Assembly: GCA_030533445.1 (NCBI GenBank)
Contig: CM060064.1
Coordinates: 47,503,787-47,567,786, forward strand
Reading direction: 5' to 3'
Length of the DNA stretch: 64,000 bases
DNA from: Cyprinodon diabolis
Lineage: Eukaryota > Chordata > Actinopteri > Cyprinodontiformes > Cyprinodontidae
Shown here: positions 1 through 15,100 of the stretch, piece by piece
How positions within the stretch are numbered: the stretch's first letter is position 1
Layout of the letters: each line of letters opens with the position of its first letter
The notes under the pieces: model-generated
Databases searched by the model: none
Seen by the model: only the letters and a program-made list of their open reading frames with translations
What the model was told of the DNA's origin: nothing
Made by a program: the position numbers and the translations under genes

Positions 1-76
1 CAGAGGGGTTAATCTGGGTCTGGTTCCACCTCAGATGTGAATCTCTCTGGTTGTGATCATGTCTGCTGTGTTTCAG

Positions 77-115
77 GTCCAGAGAACCAAACAATGAAGC
101 TGCAGCCGCCTGAAG
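77..115 (+). CDS. tg: tg window exon 1 (39 nt)
   Basis: A small exon between TTTCAG and GTGAGC. It starts with two bases of a split codon and ends one base into the next, the same phase-1 pattern as most exons of this gene. It encodes a short [12 protein letters not shown] segment just before a type-1 repeat. The placement is supported mainly by phase and by the join to exon 2; the sequence itself is too short to be diagnostic. Confidence 0.7.
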
Positions 116-3100
116 GTGAGCTCAGAAATTTCAAACTAATTTGATTTCTGCACATTTTAGTTTGTGGAACCACTTCAACTCTAAACTATTGGGAAATATA
201 AATAACAAATAGTCATTTATATTCTACATCAATCAATCTTTCTACAGGACTGATCCAAAGTACTGAACACATCCATAAATAAATAAGTACATACATAAAA
301 GACGATAAAAGACATAAAAAAGACATAAATCAGTGATAATATTCTCCTTCCTTCCTTCCTTACCTTCCTTACTTACCTTACCTTACTTACCTTATCTTAC
401 TTACTTACCTTACTCACCTTACTTACCTTACCTTACTCACCTTACTTACTTACCTTACCTATTTACCTTACTTACTTACCTTACTTACTTACCTTACTTA
501 CTTACCTTACTCACCTTACTTACTTACCTTACCTTACGTACCTTACTTACTTACCTTACTCGCCTTACTTACTTACCTTATTTACCTTACTTACTTACCT
601 TACTTATTTACCTTACTTACTCACCTTACTTACTTACCTTACTTACCTTACTCACCTTACTTACTTACCTTACCTTACTTACTTAGCTTACTTACTTACT
701 TACTACCTTCGAAGCCGGACATGAACTTTGCGATATCTTCATTGTACTCGAGCTCAAACTGTGCGACTCACAGTGTGAGAACCGTATGTTCTCTGTTCCA
801 AAAACCACATGTCAAACAGCGCCAAGAGATGGCGCTAGATGGACTCGTCAATGTGGCAGAACAGGAAAAAGAACTCCCTTGTTTGTGCAGTGCTGAAGGT
901 TCTGGTAAATCGGCTTGTAGCTCTGCTTCAACAGGATTTGCCCACCTTACGACGGCCGACTGAATTTCAAACATGTTCGATTTTCTCCCAACCTTATGAT
1001 TCCTGATGAGGAGGGGGTCATTAGAGGCTGATCGGCCCTCAGTACCCCCTGTATACTATAAGACAGAAAAAAGTCTCAGATGACTGGAGAATCGGCGTTA
1101 AAAGGGCAAAAACTCCTTTCCTTCCCCCCAGTTTCTGGCGCTGAATGGCCTCCACCCACAGTGGAAATGTTAGCTTCAGCTTCAGATTTGTCGGCATGTG
1201 TGTTTTTTGATCTTAGGACCTTTTTTCATCAGAACATCTCTGACCTTCCATCACCTGCTACCTTTCAGGTCCCTGCTCCAAGGCGCTCGCTGAGGTCACT
1301 GCATTCAGACAGGAAGTGAAGAGCTTCATCACCCTCTCTAACTCCTCCCACTTCCCTGTGGGATATGGATTTCTATTGGCCGAAGGTCTGAGCCTGACGG
1401 CCGAGGAGCTGCAGAGGAGCCAATTGGAGGAGGAGTTGAAGGTGTCTGAGCGGCTGCTGAGTCGCTCCAGATCTGCGCTCCGATTGGCTGCTTTCTCCAG
1501 TGAGTTACAGCGACAGAAGTAATCTCAGATTTATCTGAAGATTAAACTGCAGAATGTTTGCTTTTGTTTGTGAAAATGATTCCTGGTTTGATTCACTTGG
1601 CCTGAAAGATTTCTAGTGTTTTATGGAAATATAATCCTTTGAGCTAAAGAGTTAAATAATAAACCGTTTTCTGATGCTCATACTGTGAAAAAAATTACAT
1701 CTAGATAAGTCATTTTTTCCTAAAAAGAGAGCATTTGTTCTTGGAAAAAGAGACATTTTGCCAATGGAACAAGCCGATTTACACTTAAAATAAGAACAAT
1801 ACAATTGCATTGTTTTATTTCTAGAGAACGTTATCTAATTATCTTATTTTAAGAGTAAAAATACTCATTCCATTGGGAACTCATTTCATCTACCTACTCA
1901 GTTTAGAGGTAAATACACTTAATTTGAGACATTTTTACTTATTTCTAGATAGTTTTTCCAGCGTTGGATCAACACTGGAAAAATTATCTAGAAATAAGTA
2001 CAAATTTTTTAAATTAAGCTTTAAAAAAGCTTCAAGAGTGATAAACTGCACTGCAAAAACATTCAAAAAATGAGTAAAAATGGAATGAGCATTTTTACCC
2101 TTGAAATAAGATAATTTGATATTATGCACTTGAAATAAGAGACTTCAGTTGTTTTTTCTTATTTTAAATGCTAATGTTCTTATTCCATTGGCAAAGTGTC
2201 TCACTTACCTGCTCAATTTAAGAAAAAAGCACCTATTTTAAGAAATAATTACTAACTTAGGTTAACATTTTTTGCAGTGTGTGACAATCTAATATACTTC
2301 ACCATTTTGCAACCCTCTTAAATGTCGCTGAACATTTGGTTCTTCCTTAGCTGTGCAAATGCTGCTTCCTCCTCATGGTCGGTCCTACCAGCTCTTCACT
2401 CCACAGTGTGACGCTGAGGGAAACTGGAGGCCCACTCAGTGCCACCGCAGTACAGGTGTCTGTCTCACACACACACGCTCTCATTTTCAGCCATTTTGGA
2501 CCCTTAAATAAGACAATTATAGATGCTGCATTTGATTTATTATTTATTATTTTCAACAAAAATCTTATTCCATTGAAGATTTTACTTACCTGTATAAATT
2601 AACTCATTTAAAGAAAAAATCTGGTCAGCAAAGAATAATCAATGGATCATTATTTATACCTAAAACTAATACGTTTGCCATCATTTCATGAATTTTGTCT
2701 TAAAAAAATAAAAACAATCATTTTCATTGTGATCATTGAGTCTGGGAGCGGCCATTTTTGCCCAAATATAGTAGCCCCTCCCTCCTGCCATCTTCCAGCA
2801 GTGACGTCACGGTGCGGTAAGCCTAGCGCCATTCTCCCCGCTTTACAAGCTAAATCAATGGGAACTACTAGACACATCTGCAATCAACAACAATTATTGA
2901 AGATTTCCAGAGGACTTCACCATTGAAATTCACCAGAGCTATAGTGAAACTGACAATGCCCACGTGCATGGCAGCTGGATGCTGGAATACATCGGGTAAA
3001 AGTGAAAAAAAGAGTTATTCCACCTTTCTGATTCCTGATCCTCCACGGACGGGTTGGTCGTTGGATCGCCAACTTGAAGAGGGAGGATTTGCCATCGAAC

Positions 3101-6100
3101 TTCTGGCCAGAGAAAAAACCCGTAATATGTAGCCAACATTTGGAAGAAGAATGTTTTCAAGATGACTTGGATAATAGCGCGTTGTGACAAACACCAGATA
3201 CAGCACTGGGACTTGATCAACAGCCGATACCGCACCGTGACAATGTCACTAACCAGTAGGTGGCAGTAGTGTTCTTTGACAAACATGGAGGCCTCCAGTA
3301 AAGCACGTTCACATGAAAATTACTCTGAATTAAAAACACTGATCATTTAATGAAAAGTATGCAATGATTTTATATTTAAATATATTTATGACCGGACTTT
3401 TCCTTTAACATAATTTTAAAAGGAAAAGGCTCAGTTTGAGTAACCGTACAACAGTTATTACTCTGGAAGTGCTCTCACTGTTATGCAGATTTTCCACTTC
3501 CAGTCAAAATAGATGATTAAAGTCATTAAAACGATTCTCTCCCGCCCAAAAAATAAGGTTTAACTGAACCTAAAGAGTCATAAATAGCAGAAGTCTTTCA
3601 GAAACTGTACTCTCAAAGTATAAAAACACCCTTTGGGATTAATAAAGTATTTTTTAACTGAAATTGGCCACAGTTAGACCCAAATTCAAGAAATTGATTC
3701 CTCTCCTTCTCAGGATGACCAACCTGTAGAGCCCAGACATACAGAAGCAGCCATTCAAAATGGCCCTTCCCTGATCAACGCCAGCCGAATGGCAGCTCAC
3801 TTCCTTCCAACTCCCAGCAAAATCCCCTCCAACTTCCAGCCACTGCAGTGACCCCCTCTTGAATATTTTTTTCCTCTGACTCCACCCTTTCACTGAATTA
3901 TAGGGTCTGACCAGGAGATGGCGCTTCTCTTTAGATCCTAATGTCCACAAATATCTACAGAAAGAATATTTTAGAACAAAGATTTATGTTTAAAAAGGAA
4001 TTGTAGGAGACCAGCCAAGGACCAGTCAAGGGCCAGCCAAGGTCAAGCCTAGGACCAGCCTAGGACCAGCCAAGGACCAACCAAGGTCAAGCCTAGGACC
4101 AGCCTAGGACCAGCCAAGGACCAACCAAGGTCCAGCCTAGGACCAGCCTAGGACCAGCCAAGGACCAACCAAGGTCCAGCCTAGGACCAGCCAAGGGCCA
4201 GCCAAGGTCCAGCCTAGGACCAGCCAAGGACCAGCCAAGGGCCTGCCAAGGACCAGCCAAGGGCCTGCCAAGGACCAGCCAAGAACCAGCCAAGGGCCAG
4301 CCAAGGACCAGCCTAGGGCCAGCCAAGGGCCTGCCAAGAACCAGCCAAGAACCAGCCAAGGACCAACCAAGGTCCAGCCTAGGACCAGCCAACGACCAGC
4401 CAAGGGCCAGCCAAGGACCAGCCAAGGGCCAGCCAAGGTCCAGCCTAGGACCAGCGAAGGACCAACCAAGGTCCAGCCAAGGACCAGCCTAGGGCCAGCC
4501 AAGGGCCAGTCAAGGAGCAGCCAAGGGCCAGTCAAGGAACAGCCAAAGGCCAGCCAAGGTCCAGCCTAGGACCAGCCAAGGACCAACCAAGGTCAAGCGT
4601 AGAACCAGCCTAGGACCAGCCAAGGACCAACCAAGGTCCAGCCTAGGACCAGCCTAGGACCAGCCAAGGACCAACCAAGGTCAAGCCTAGGACCAGCCTA
4701 AGACCAGCCAAGGACCAACCAAGGTCCAGCCTAGGACCAGCCTAGGGCCAGCCAAGGGCCAGTCAAGGAACAGCCAAGGTCCAGCCTAGGACCAGCCAAG
4801 GACCAACCAAGGTCAAGCGTAGGACCAGCCTAGGACTAGCCAAGGACCAACCAAGGTCCAGCCTAGGACCAGCCTAGGACCAGCCAAGGACCAACCAAGG
4901 TCAAGCCTAGGACCAGCCTAGGACCAGCCAAGGACCAACCAAGGTCCAGCCTAGGACCAGCCTAGGACCAGCCAAGGACCAACCAAGGTCCAGCCTAGGA
5001 CCAGCCAAGGGCCAGCCAAGGTCCAGCCTAGGACCAGCCAAGGACCAGCCAAGGGCCTGCCAAGGACCAGCCAAGGGCCTGCCAAGGACCAGCCAAGAAC
5101 CAGCCAAGGACCAGCCAAGGGCCAGCCAAGGACCAGCCTAGGGCCAGCCAAGGGCCTGCCAAGAACCAGCCAAGAACCAGCCAAGGACCAACCAAGGTCC
5201 AGCCTAGGACCAGCCAAGGACCAGCCAAGGACCAACCAAGGTCCAGCCTAGGACCAGCCAAGGGCCAGCCAAGGTCCAGCCTAGGACCAGCCAAGGACCA
5301 ACCAAGGTCCAGCCTAGGACCAGCCAAGGACCAACCAAGGTCCAGCCTAGGACCAGCCAAGGGCCAGCCAAGGTCCGGCCTAGGACCAGCCAAGGACCAG
5401 CCTAGGACCAGCCAAGGACCAACCAAGGTCCAGCCTAGGACCAGCCTAGGACCAGCCAAGGACCAGCCTAGGACCAGCCAAGGACCAACCAAGGTCCAGC
5501 CTAGGACTAGCCTAGGACCAGCCAAGGACCAGCCAAGGACCAGCCTAGGACCAGCCTAGGACCAGCCTAGGACCAGCCAAGGGGCCGATAAAGGAAAGTG
5601 GGGACATTTTGAATGGCTACTACTGTACCTGTTGCTCAGAGTTCAGGATGGCTGTAGATCCTGACCACTGAAGATGCTTAACCTGAAAGTGGTTCCTGAA
5701 ACTTCTGAAGATGGGTTCTACAAAGGTTTCCTAGACCAGGTGGAGGGACGCCATTGCTAGATCAGTATCTGGATCAGTTGCGCTCTTCATCAAGATAAAC
5801 TCCAAATCTACAGAAAACTGCTGGCTTATTGGAGACCCTATCCTTACACAGAGAGAGAGAAGAAAGACTGTGACTCTCAGGAAGACAGCGACCTTAAAAT
5901 CTCAAATCTTCAAATTTGGATTTCTGGACAGAGTTCGGGAGGCTGAACGCTGAGCAGAGAGAGCAGAATGTTAGAGATTGAACTAACAGATTCTGCAGAG
6001 TGGGAGAATAGAGATAGAATGAAGCAGAATGATGAAATAGGGGTCCCTATGTCCTCCAGCAGTCTAAGCCTATAGCAGCAGAACTATAGAGATAGATCAG

Positions 6101-9100
6101 GATAACCTGAGCCACTCTAACTAGAAGCTTTATCTGATGTTCTTTCATGTTGGTGTTTAGGTGCATGTGATGCTAACCATCCTCCCCAGTGTAGCATCAG
6201 TGTGTTGGATGTCTCCTTGTGTCTGTGTGCTCAGGTCAGTGCTGGTGTGTGAACGAAGAAGGAGACTACATCCCAGGATCTCTGAGCAGGCGGTCCCTCC
6301 GCCTGCCGCAGTGTAAGAAAACACACACAGCCTGTTTAACCTTCAGTCTCACTCTGCCCTCTGCAGACCTCTGGATGTAAAATAACATTACTGCATTAAT
6401 CCAGGCAGGTCTTTGTGATCATTTTGGCCTCAAACCCACCTGAAAGCACAGAGATGACCTGTCTGTGGCGTCGGAGCTGATCCACTAACGTTAAAGTTTG
6501 GATCTGTATGCTGGGGAATATTCTCAGTCATCCAGGTCATTCCACACAAGTTAAAATCAATCCACTGGACTTTGTTTCCAAGTCTGAAGACGTTTCTCTT
6601 CCATCCAGGAAGATTTTTCATTCCAAATGTCAGAAATAGCGTTTAGTTCCAGGTTTTATCCAGCAGCCCAACAAAGCCTGGTTTTAGTTTACAAAACATG
6701 CAAATAGAAACGGATGAACGGGTCCCCCCCTTTGGAATGGGGGTCGTTTGGCTTCTTTGTTAGCCTGCAATGCCCCATACCTGTCTACCAAATGCGTCCC
6801 AGAGGAGACCTTTGTGTTGCATGCTGTGCAAAGAGTCTATGATCCCTGATCCACATGTTTCAGGCCTGCAGAACTGAAACAGGTGGGAATGTGTCCCTGC
6901 GGACGGTTTATTCCATAAGCAGGATGACTTGCACATGTTCAGGATGAATAGGAAATTCATTAAACATGTTGCCAGTATTCTGTATCTGCTAAACTGGTTC
7001 CCAGCTCCTGATCCCAGTTTGTCTTTCTTGCTTTATAAACTTTTACCTCCTTAAAAAGTTTATTTTATCCCTGCAGGTCCGACTCGCTGTCAGAGAGCAG
7101 AGGCTCTCTCTCTGCTTTCCGATTGGATGAAAGCCGCTGACATCACTTCCTCCCCATCTTACCGCCCACGGTGTGAGCAGGTGAAGCACATGGCCTCAGT
7201 GTTCGCTGGCAGAGATTCAGGGACGCTCAGACGCCAGAACTGCCACCTTTAGTCATTTCTACAGCTGCAGTTCATGAACAAAGAGAAGTCGACCAGTAAA
7301 GCATACGGCAATAAAATAATCCAATTCTTCTTTAAATCACCACCTGCAGCGTCTGACCGCCATTTTGGAAAACACTTATTGAATGAACCATTTTTATACA
7401 GACCAATTATGTTAATGCAGTTTTCAGTTCATTGTATTTCTACAGCTCCAATTCACATCATGTCATCTCAGGTCACTTTCCAGTTCACCAGATCATCCAG
7501 TCAGATTGATTCAAAGTTTTCTATCTAAGGAAAACCAGCTGATTGCATCGACTCATTGACTCTTCAGCAATCCCTCACACTAAGCATGCTTGTAGCAACA
7601 GTGGAGAGGAAAAACTCCCTTTGAACAGGAAGAAACCTCCATTAGAACCAGGCTCAGTGTGAGCGGCCATCTGCTGAGGCCCACTGGGGTTCAAGGAGAC
7701 AGAAGCAGACATAGAAAAAGAAGCATAGATACAAAAGGCAACTGTCAACCAGCTCCACAGGCGGCCCCGTCCAGGAAACACACAGCCAGGCAGACGAGCT
7801 CCGAGCCAGCTCCCATGTCAGAGGATGAAGAGAGCACATCCAGTTAGTCACAGTCAGAGAAACAGGACCACACTGGAAAACAGGCCGAGCTCCAACATCT
7901 AGAAACAAAGGTGTTGATGGCAGCAGCACAGCTGATATTTCTCTCCAGGATGGAGTCACAGCCAAACAGGAACAGACCAGATGAAGCTACTATGAGAAAA
8001 AGCAGAGAGAGCAGAACGTTAGAGATTGAACTAACAGATTCTGCAGAGTGGGAGAATAGAGATAGAATGAAGCAGAATGATGAAAAAGGGGTCCCTATGT
8101 CCTCCAGCAGTCTAAGCCTATAGCAGCAGAACTATAGAGATAGATCAGGATAACCTGAGCCACTCTAACTAGAAGCTTTATCAAAAAGGAAAGTTTTAAG
8201 CCTAGCCTTAAAAGTAGACAGGGTGTCTGCCTCACGGACTAAAACTGGTAGTTGGTTCCACAGGGGAGGAGCCTGAGAACTAAAAGATCTGCCTCCCATT
8301 CTACTTTTAGAAATTCTAGGAACCACTAGTAAACCTGCAGATTGAGAGCGAAGTGTAAAGGAAAATATTAGTTCGCTGTCGGAATATAATCTTCGTTATA
8401 ATCTGAGGCTCACTGACTTGCTGCCATATTTTGTCTTTTGTTCTCTTTCATTTTCATATAAAGGATAAATTTTACTTTAACACAGACGGTCTGTTTTTTA
8501 GGACGGACGCTTCTCCGTGCTGCAGACAGGAGGTGCTATAGGCTGGTGTGTGAGCCCGCTGAAAGGAGAGACGTTAAAACCAGCAACGCGAGGTGGTGCG
8601 GGGGAGCTGACGTGTAAGCAAACACATGCAGAGTTCAAATTCAGCGGCTGTGTCCTACGACGGCCAGATTCGCTGGCCAATTACATCATAGCGTGGACTC
8701 TTCGTTAAGCGGCCGACAAATGTGTCCCTTTTTTTGCCTGTTTGAAGGACAGGTCCGCTGTATCCTGCGTAGCCTTGGGTATCCCAGGATTCATTGTGAG
8801 TCCAAACAAGCCGGCTGCTCCGTGCTCAGAGGAAAAAAAGGGAAATGGCGCCAAACAGTGGAGAACATTGGAAGTGCAGTTTAAATAATCCCAGTATGTG
8901 ATTAGTTCTGTCTGAAATGAATGAAAATAGTTGTTTTAATGGTTATAGAGTAAGATATAGGTTTGCCTGACATTTAAGCTCAGCCCAAAATGGTTGGCTG
9001 AGTGGGGGAATATGGGAGAATTATCCTGCCATAATGCAAGAGCACATCATTTCAATTTGAGAAAAGATTTTCATCTTCTTGCACTCAAAACTTATAATGC

Positions 9101-12100
9101 TCACACTCCAAACATGCGCTCTCTCTCAGATATTTTCTCTTCTCTCTCAAATCTTTGTTTCTTCTCTCAGATTTAATGCTTCTTGCACAGATATTTTCTC
9201 CTCTCGCTTGCCTCCTTCTCTTCGCGCTCGAGTCTCAGATACGCTCTCAAACCCGTAGGCTCTGCTTGCGGATTTTTTTTGCTCTCTCGCGGATTGCAGA
9301 CGGATCGTCGCCTAGCAACCTTTCCTGCCAATAGAACGACAGCCTCGGAAAGGGTGCGCTTGTTTAACTCTACTGAGTGTGCCTGTGATAAACCTTACCG
9401 ACAATAAATTGGCTTTTTAATTTAAAAGCTATTAAAATAAGAAGCTGGAAAACAACAACAATCAGGAAAATAAAAAAAGGAAATAATAAAGGGTGATTCA
9501 AGAATCACCAATGAAAAGTCACTTAATTTCTGCTGGAGGCAGTATTAGCATCTGCCCTGACTTTTTTTTTTTATTATTTCTGCCTGTGAGCATTATAAGT
9601 TTTGAGTGCAAGAAGATGAAATTCTTTTCTCAAATTGAAATGATGTGCTCTTGCATTATGGCAGGATAATTCTCCCATAGGGGAAGGGCTTACTGAGGCC
9701 ATGCGTGAACACTGCCTTTGGCGCTTTCTCAAGGCTGCCGATGGCACCAACCTGTATGCGGTTCACTATAGCTCCGCCTTTATTCTGTGGAAAGATAGGA
9801 GCAAATTGGGGAGGAAGAGGAGAAAAAAAAACATATTTCACACTTTATCCTTGACAGGATACAGTTTGAGATATAAAAAAAAACCTCAGCACAAGAAAAG
9901 CACACGTAAATATTTCTGCAGAAGGAAAACATGGGAGGCTGGAGCCACGTGAACGTCACGGACCTGGAAGGACCCAGTCCAGATAGACCGGGTCCTTGGA
10001 GGACGCAGCCGCTGAAATCAAACACCCCCTGCAGCCTGGCACTCTGCTGCGTTCACTGTCTCTCTGTGAAATCTCTGCTGCCTTCAGGTCCCAGCTGGTG
10101 TGAGCTGCAGGGTCTCCAGTGTCACCCTGATGGTTCCTTCGCCCCGCTGCAGTGTGATGTCACCTCCTGCTGGTGTGTTTCTGAGGGTGGACAGGAAGTG
10201 GCTGGGACTCGGATACTTCGACAGACGGGACGCACGCCATCATGTGACCGTGAGTAAGAGATGAGGGAGCCTCCTAGTGGATGACAGCAGAACTGAGGTC
10301 TCTGATTGGTCCAAATACTTGTCCTTTTCTCTCAGGTCCCCTTTGTCCTGCCCCCAACATTACCCATGGTGCATTGCTGTGCCGTCCAGGAGCTGCTGGA
10401 CAACAAAACTGTGACCTCATCTGTCACCATGGTTACCAGAACTCACTTCCTGTTAGCAGCTTTGTCTGCATTGCTGAGAGTCGTCAGTGGGGAGAAGACA
10501 GACCTTTGAGAGGAGCCTGTCAGAGTGAGCAGCTACTCAACTTTAATCTAGTCATAGATAATTAAATTTAATCTGGTTTAATATGAGATAATCTGGAAAA
10601 ATCTGGTTTAATCACAGTTGATCAGATCTAATCTGATTAGAGATAATCAAATCTAATTTTGCCAGGAATAATCAAGATCAATCTGGTCAGAGATGAAGAA
10701 TTCTAATCTTGTTTAATCTGGCTCAAATAGAAATAATTAAGTCTAATCTGGTTTAATCTGAAATAATCGGTTCTAATCTGTTAATTAATAGAAATAGTAA
10801 AATCCATTCTGGGTTAATCTGGTTCAATCAGAGATAATTAAAGGTCTCCTATTACAGTATACTATGTTTGAAAATGAAAAATATTCCCAAACCTCCATAG
10901 CAGGAAAACTCAGCTCAGATTAGGCCGAAGGTGTGCACCAATAACCTCCTCATTCAGCCCTCTGCTCGATGGGCTGTTTTTGCAAACCCTCGCCCTCCCT
11001 AAGACCACACCCCCCACACCCTGCAACCATGACAACCAGTCAGTTCGTAACGATGGTGGCACACAGAGAGGAAAAATACGGAAGAGAAAGGCCGACATTA
11101 AAGGGCTGCTACAGACGCCCTGAGCGGCTTACGAGTGACAACAACCCCCAACTGGAGCAGCTTGACCAGATAAACTCATTGACAATCATTTTTTATGTTA
11201 AAAACAATAATACACATTTTTTTATCCCATCGGAAATATGGAAGAATCTCACTCTAATCATCTCAGCACAGAAAACGAAGCCTTCTACGTTCAGAACGGT
11301 CCCGATTTTCCAGGGAAACCCTGGACGGTAAACAACCTTTCAATAAATAAACAGGTACACCCAGTAGCCCGTTAGCCTGAGCTGCTACGCCCTCTATCTG
11401 CTGTAACGAGCTATTCAACCTGCAATTAACAAAAGTCATTTAACACAATTAGATTTACTGCAGATATCATGTTAGGAAAAGACTGTTTGTGAAGAATGTA
11501 GAAGATTATCCATCTTATAAAATCATCAAAACAGCAGAGGAACCAACGGTTAACCTGTTTACAGGTCTAATTTAATCTAAGCAGATTCATCTGATATTGT
11601 TTAATCCGAGTTCATTGAGTCTAATCTTGTTTAATCTGGTCAGAGTTAAGCAAGTCAATCTTAGTTTAATATAGCTGAACCATAAATAAGTAATTTAATC
11701 TGGTTTATTCCAAGTGAATCAAGTTTAATCTGGTTTGGTCAGATCTTATTGGTATAATCTGCTTTAACCAAAGGTAATGAAATTTAATCTGGTTTATTCT
11801 GTGTCATTCAGAGGTGATCTGGTTGGAGTTAAGATGATGTTTGTGTCTTAGTCTCTCAGCCTCTGCAGTCGGTGTCGTTCTCTCAGCAATGGGCGCTCCT
11901 GCTGTCCTGCTCTCAGACGGACGATTTAAAGTCATTGTTGTTCAACATGCTGACCAGCAGGGGGCTCTGCTCTGCTCAGGTGAACTCGGTTGTTCAAAAT
12001 CGCAGCTGGCTGGGTCGTCCAAACATTCCATAGACTCTGTTGGGATCTTTGTGTTTGTTTTTCTTTTGCTGCAGACTGCATCTGGCCAAACGGTGGCGCT

Positions 12101-15100
12101 ATGTGACGAGTCGTCTGTGGGACTGAGATGTGATGATGCCGACTCTGTGACTTTAACGCTCAGGTGGACTGTGGCCCTCGCTGACCTCCCAACCTCTGAC
12201 CTCCCTGACCTCCATGATATCAGTGAGTTTTGATAAATGTAGCTGCTTAACCTTTTAGGTTAGTTATTGAGGGATTCCCTGCTGCTGCCAGCAGGTGGAG
12301 ACTCAGATTTCTTTTAGTCTGGCAGTAAAATTCTTCATCTATGGTACCAACCAGTCTAGGCCTGCTTCTCCGGAGGTCATGGTCAACGCCAGAGAGGCTC
12401 CTGCTCAATCACAGAGAAAACTATTCCTGCACAAAAACACCAACGAGTGAATTCACTCCAAATAATCCGAAAGTCTCAAAAAGCAGAAAGATCCCAGACA
12501 GAGATTTCTACTGAGGAGCTTCTGGCTGCAGTAGAGGTGGCGGCTGTTCCACCTTCCAGCCCGTAAACTCATCCAGCTGCATGTAAATAAGTAGTTAATA
12601 AACTATGTTAGTTTGAAGAGTTGCAGACCGAAGAGCTGCTGTGATTTCAGCATATCCCCCGATTTAACAGATTATTGAAGGATCAGCCTGATTATTATTC
12701 CAGTAATGTGCCTGGTGGAGATTGTGTCATGAAGCGCGGACAGAGGGACCCAGTATTCAAGAAGAGACAGTCAGTAGGAAAGTTCAAAACGTTTATTAAA
12801 TAATAAAACAAAAACTAAAGTGGAGCTAAGGCTCACGGACGCTGCAGGAGGGGGGGCAGGGCACCGCCCAATCTCAGACACTCTGTGGGAGAAACACAGG
12901 TAAGTGACCACGATCATCTGACTGAAGATGATGATCTAAGTGAGTCACTTACCTGGTTTAGCAGTTCAGTCCATACCCCTTGAGGGGGCTGCAATCCAGC
13001 CAATGGGCTGACAGCTGACGCGGCTCGCATCACCCAGAGTGTCTCCGGTGCTGCAGCTCCTGAGGAGTTGCAGCCTAAGACAGGAACACAGGGCAGACGG
13101 GAACAGACAGATCAGACAGGATCCAGATCAGGCAGGAACAGAACAGATGACAGGATCCAGACTTCCAGGCAATACCAGGCTCCCAGACAGGTTCAGAGTC
13201 TGACAGAGTTCAGAAGCGTGGCCAGGTGGTCACGCACAGGAGCAGACAGGATCAGGTACAGATGAGCAGGCTCAGTGGAAGAGGTTAGCTGAGAGAGGAC
13301 GTGGAACCAGAACTTGATGCAGGAACTTTAAAGTGGTCTCCTCCCTGGAGCCATGCCTACTGGAATAAAAACTGAACCTTCCAACATATAGAGCCAAAAA
13401 CCCAGAGGACTCCGCGAGGGAAGAACAGTGGACGATCAGGAGATGAGACAAACACTAAAACCCTCTTTCCACTGGCTGCTAGGATCCAGGACATGAACCA
13501 TGAAATAAACAGACTGAACAGAATAACTAACTGAAAACAAATAATGATCTGGCCCGAATGCTCAGGCTGAACAGAATATAACCCAGAAGAAACAGGTGAG
13601 AGGAATAAACTATAATTGAGGCAGGGAGGGAAAACGACAGGTGAAAGAAATAACCAATTAAAGGAATAGTACACCCAAAACATGATTAGCCTTCATTTTC
13701 TACTCACCCCCATGCTGAACAACACTCTGGAGTACTTTTTTGATATCTCAAATGCATCTGGAGATCTGGGAGGCTTCTTGCTGTCTGCTGACATTCAAAT
13801 AATGGAGGTCTATGGCGCCCGAGGCAGAAAGGTCCATAAAAGTCCACAAAAAACGTGTCAATATTCCTCCATACTGCTCGTCCAATGTATTCCAAGTGTC
13901 CTGAGTGGGTAGCGTCCATAATTCACTCGAAACGAAGTCATTTAGAATGTTTTTAGAGCATAAACAGTAGTGTATAGGATTTCCTAAAAGCGAGTTCACG
14001 ACTCTACGGAAACCGCGGCAGACCAAACCAGATGAAAGTGCGCATTCAGCGTCTGCTCTTGATAATGCAAGCGTAGAAGAAGATATGTGCTGTTTACCTG
14101 TGCAAAGAAAGAAACAACGAAAGAAAAATGTCTGAGGACTTCAGTGTTGAGGAAGAGCATGAGTTCTTTGCCGAGGGGGTGAGTAGAACATGAAGGCTAA
14201 TCATGTTTTGGGTGTACTATTCCTTTAAGGGAGAGCAAACAGGCCAGATCAGGACAGATGGAGCTGCTAATGAAGTCAAACTTTCATCTAAATCCATCAC
14301 TGATCCGATCAGATTTTTATTTCCTAAGTTCTTTTTCATTCTTTCATGGATCCAGTTAGATTTGATCATTTTGGACCAGAGCCATAAGCGGTTTTAGACA
14401 GGGGACAGAACGGGCCAGTGCCACTCTTCACTAGCATTTGTGTGTTTGCATCATTTATGTTTGTTAGTCATATTTGCTGTCAAATCATGTATTTGCATTG
14501 ATGGATGGATGGATGGATGGATGGATGGATGGATGGATGGATGGATGGATGGATGGGTGGATCGATGGATGGATGGATGGATGGATGGACTGATGGATGG
14601 ATGGATGGATGGATGGATGGATGGATAATGGATGGATGGATGGATGGATGGATGGATAATGGATGGATGGATGGACTGATGGATGGATGGATGGATAATG
14701 GATGGATGGATGGACTGATGGATGGATGGATGGATGGATGGGTGGATGGATGGATGGATGGATGGATGGATGGATGGATGGATGGATGGATGGACTGATG
14801 GATGGGTGGATGGATGGACTGATGGATGGATGGATGGATGGATGGATGGATGGATAATGGATGGATGGATGGATAATGGATGGATGGATGGATGGATGAT
14901 GGATGGATAGATGATGGATGGATGATGGATGGATGGATGGATGGATGGATGGATGGATGGATGGATAATGGATGGATGGATGGATGATGGATGGATGGAT
15001 GGATGATGGATGGATGGATGGATGGATGGATGATGGATGATGGATGGATGGATGGATGGATGGATGGATGGATGGATGATGGATGGATGGATGGATGATG

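Noticed and set aside
333..686. 117-residue hydrophobic frame ([10 protein letters not shown])
   Set aside because: Translation of the CTTA/CCTTA microsatellite.
2923..3132. Host THAP gene
   Set aside because: Frameshifted inside the zinc finger, bounded by TTAA and inverted ends, and duplicated as a truncated copy at 55 kb.
4093..5525. Minus frames with [11 protein letters not shown] repeats, and the corresponding frames at 46971-47708
   Set aside because: 11-bp minisatellite translations that cycle every 33 bp. The hydrophobic look is not evidence for a membrane protein.
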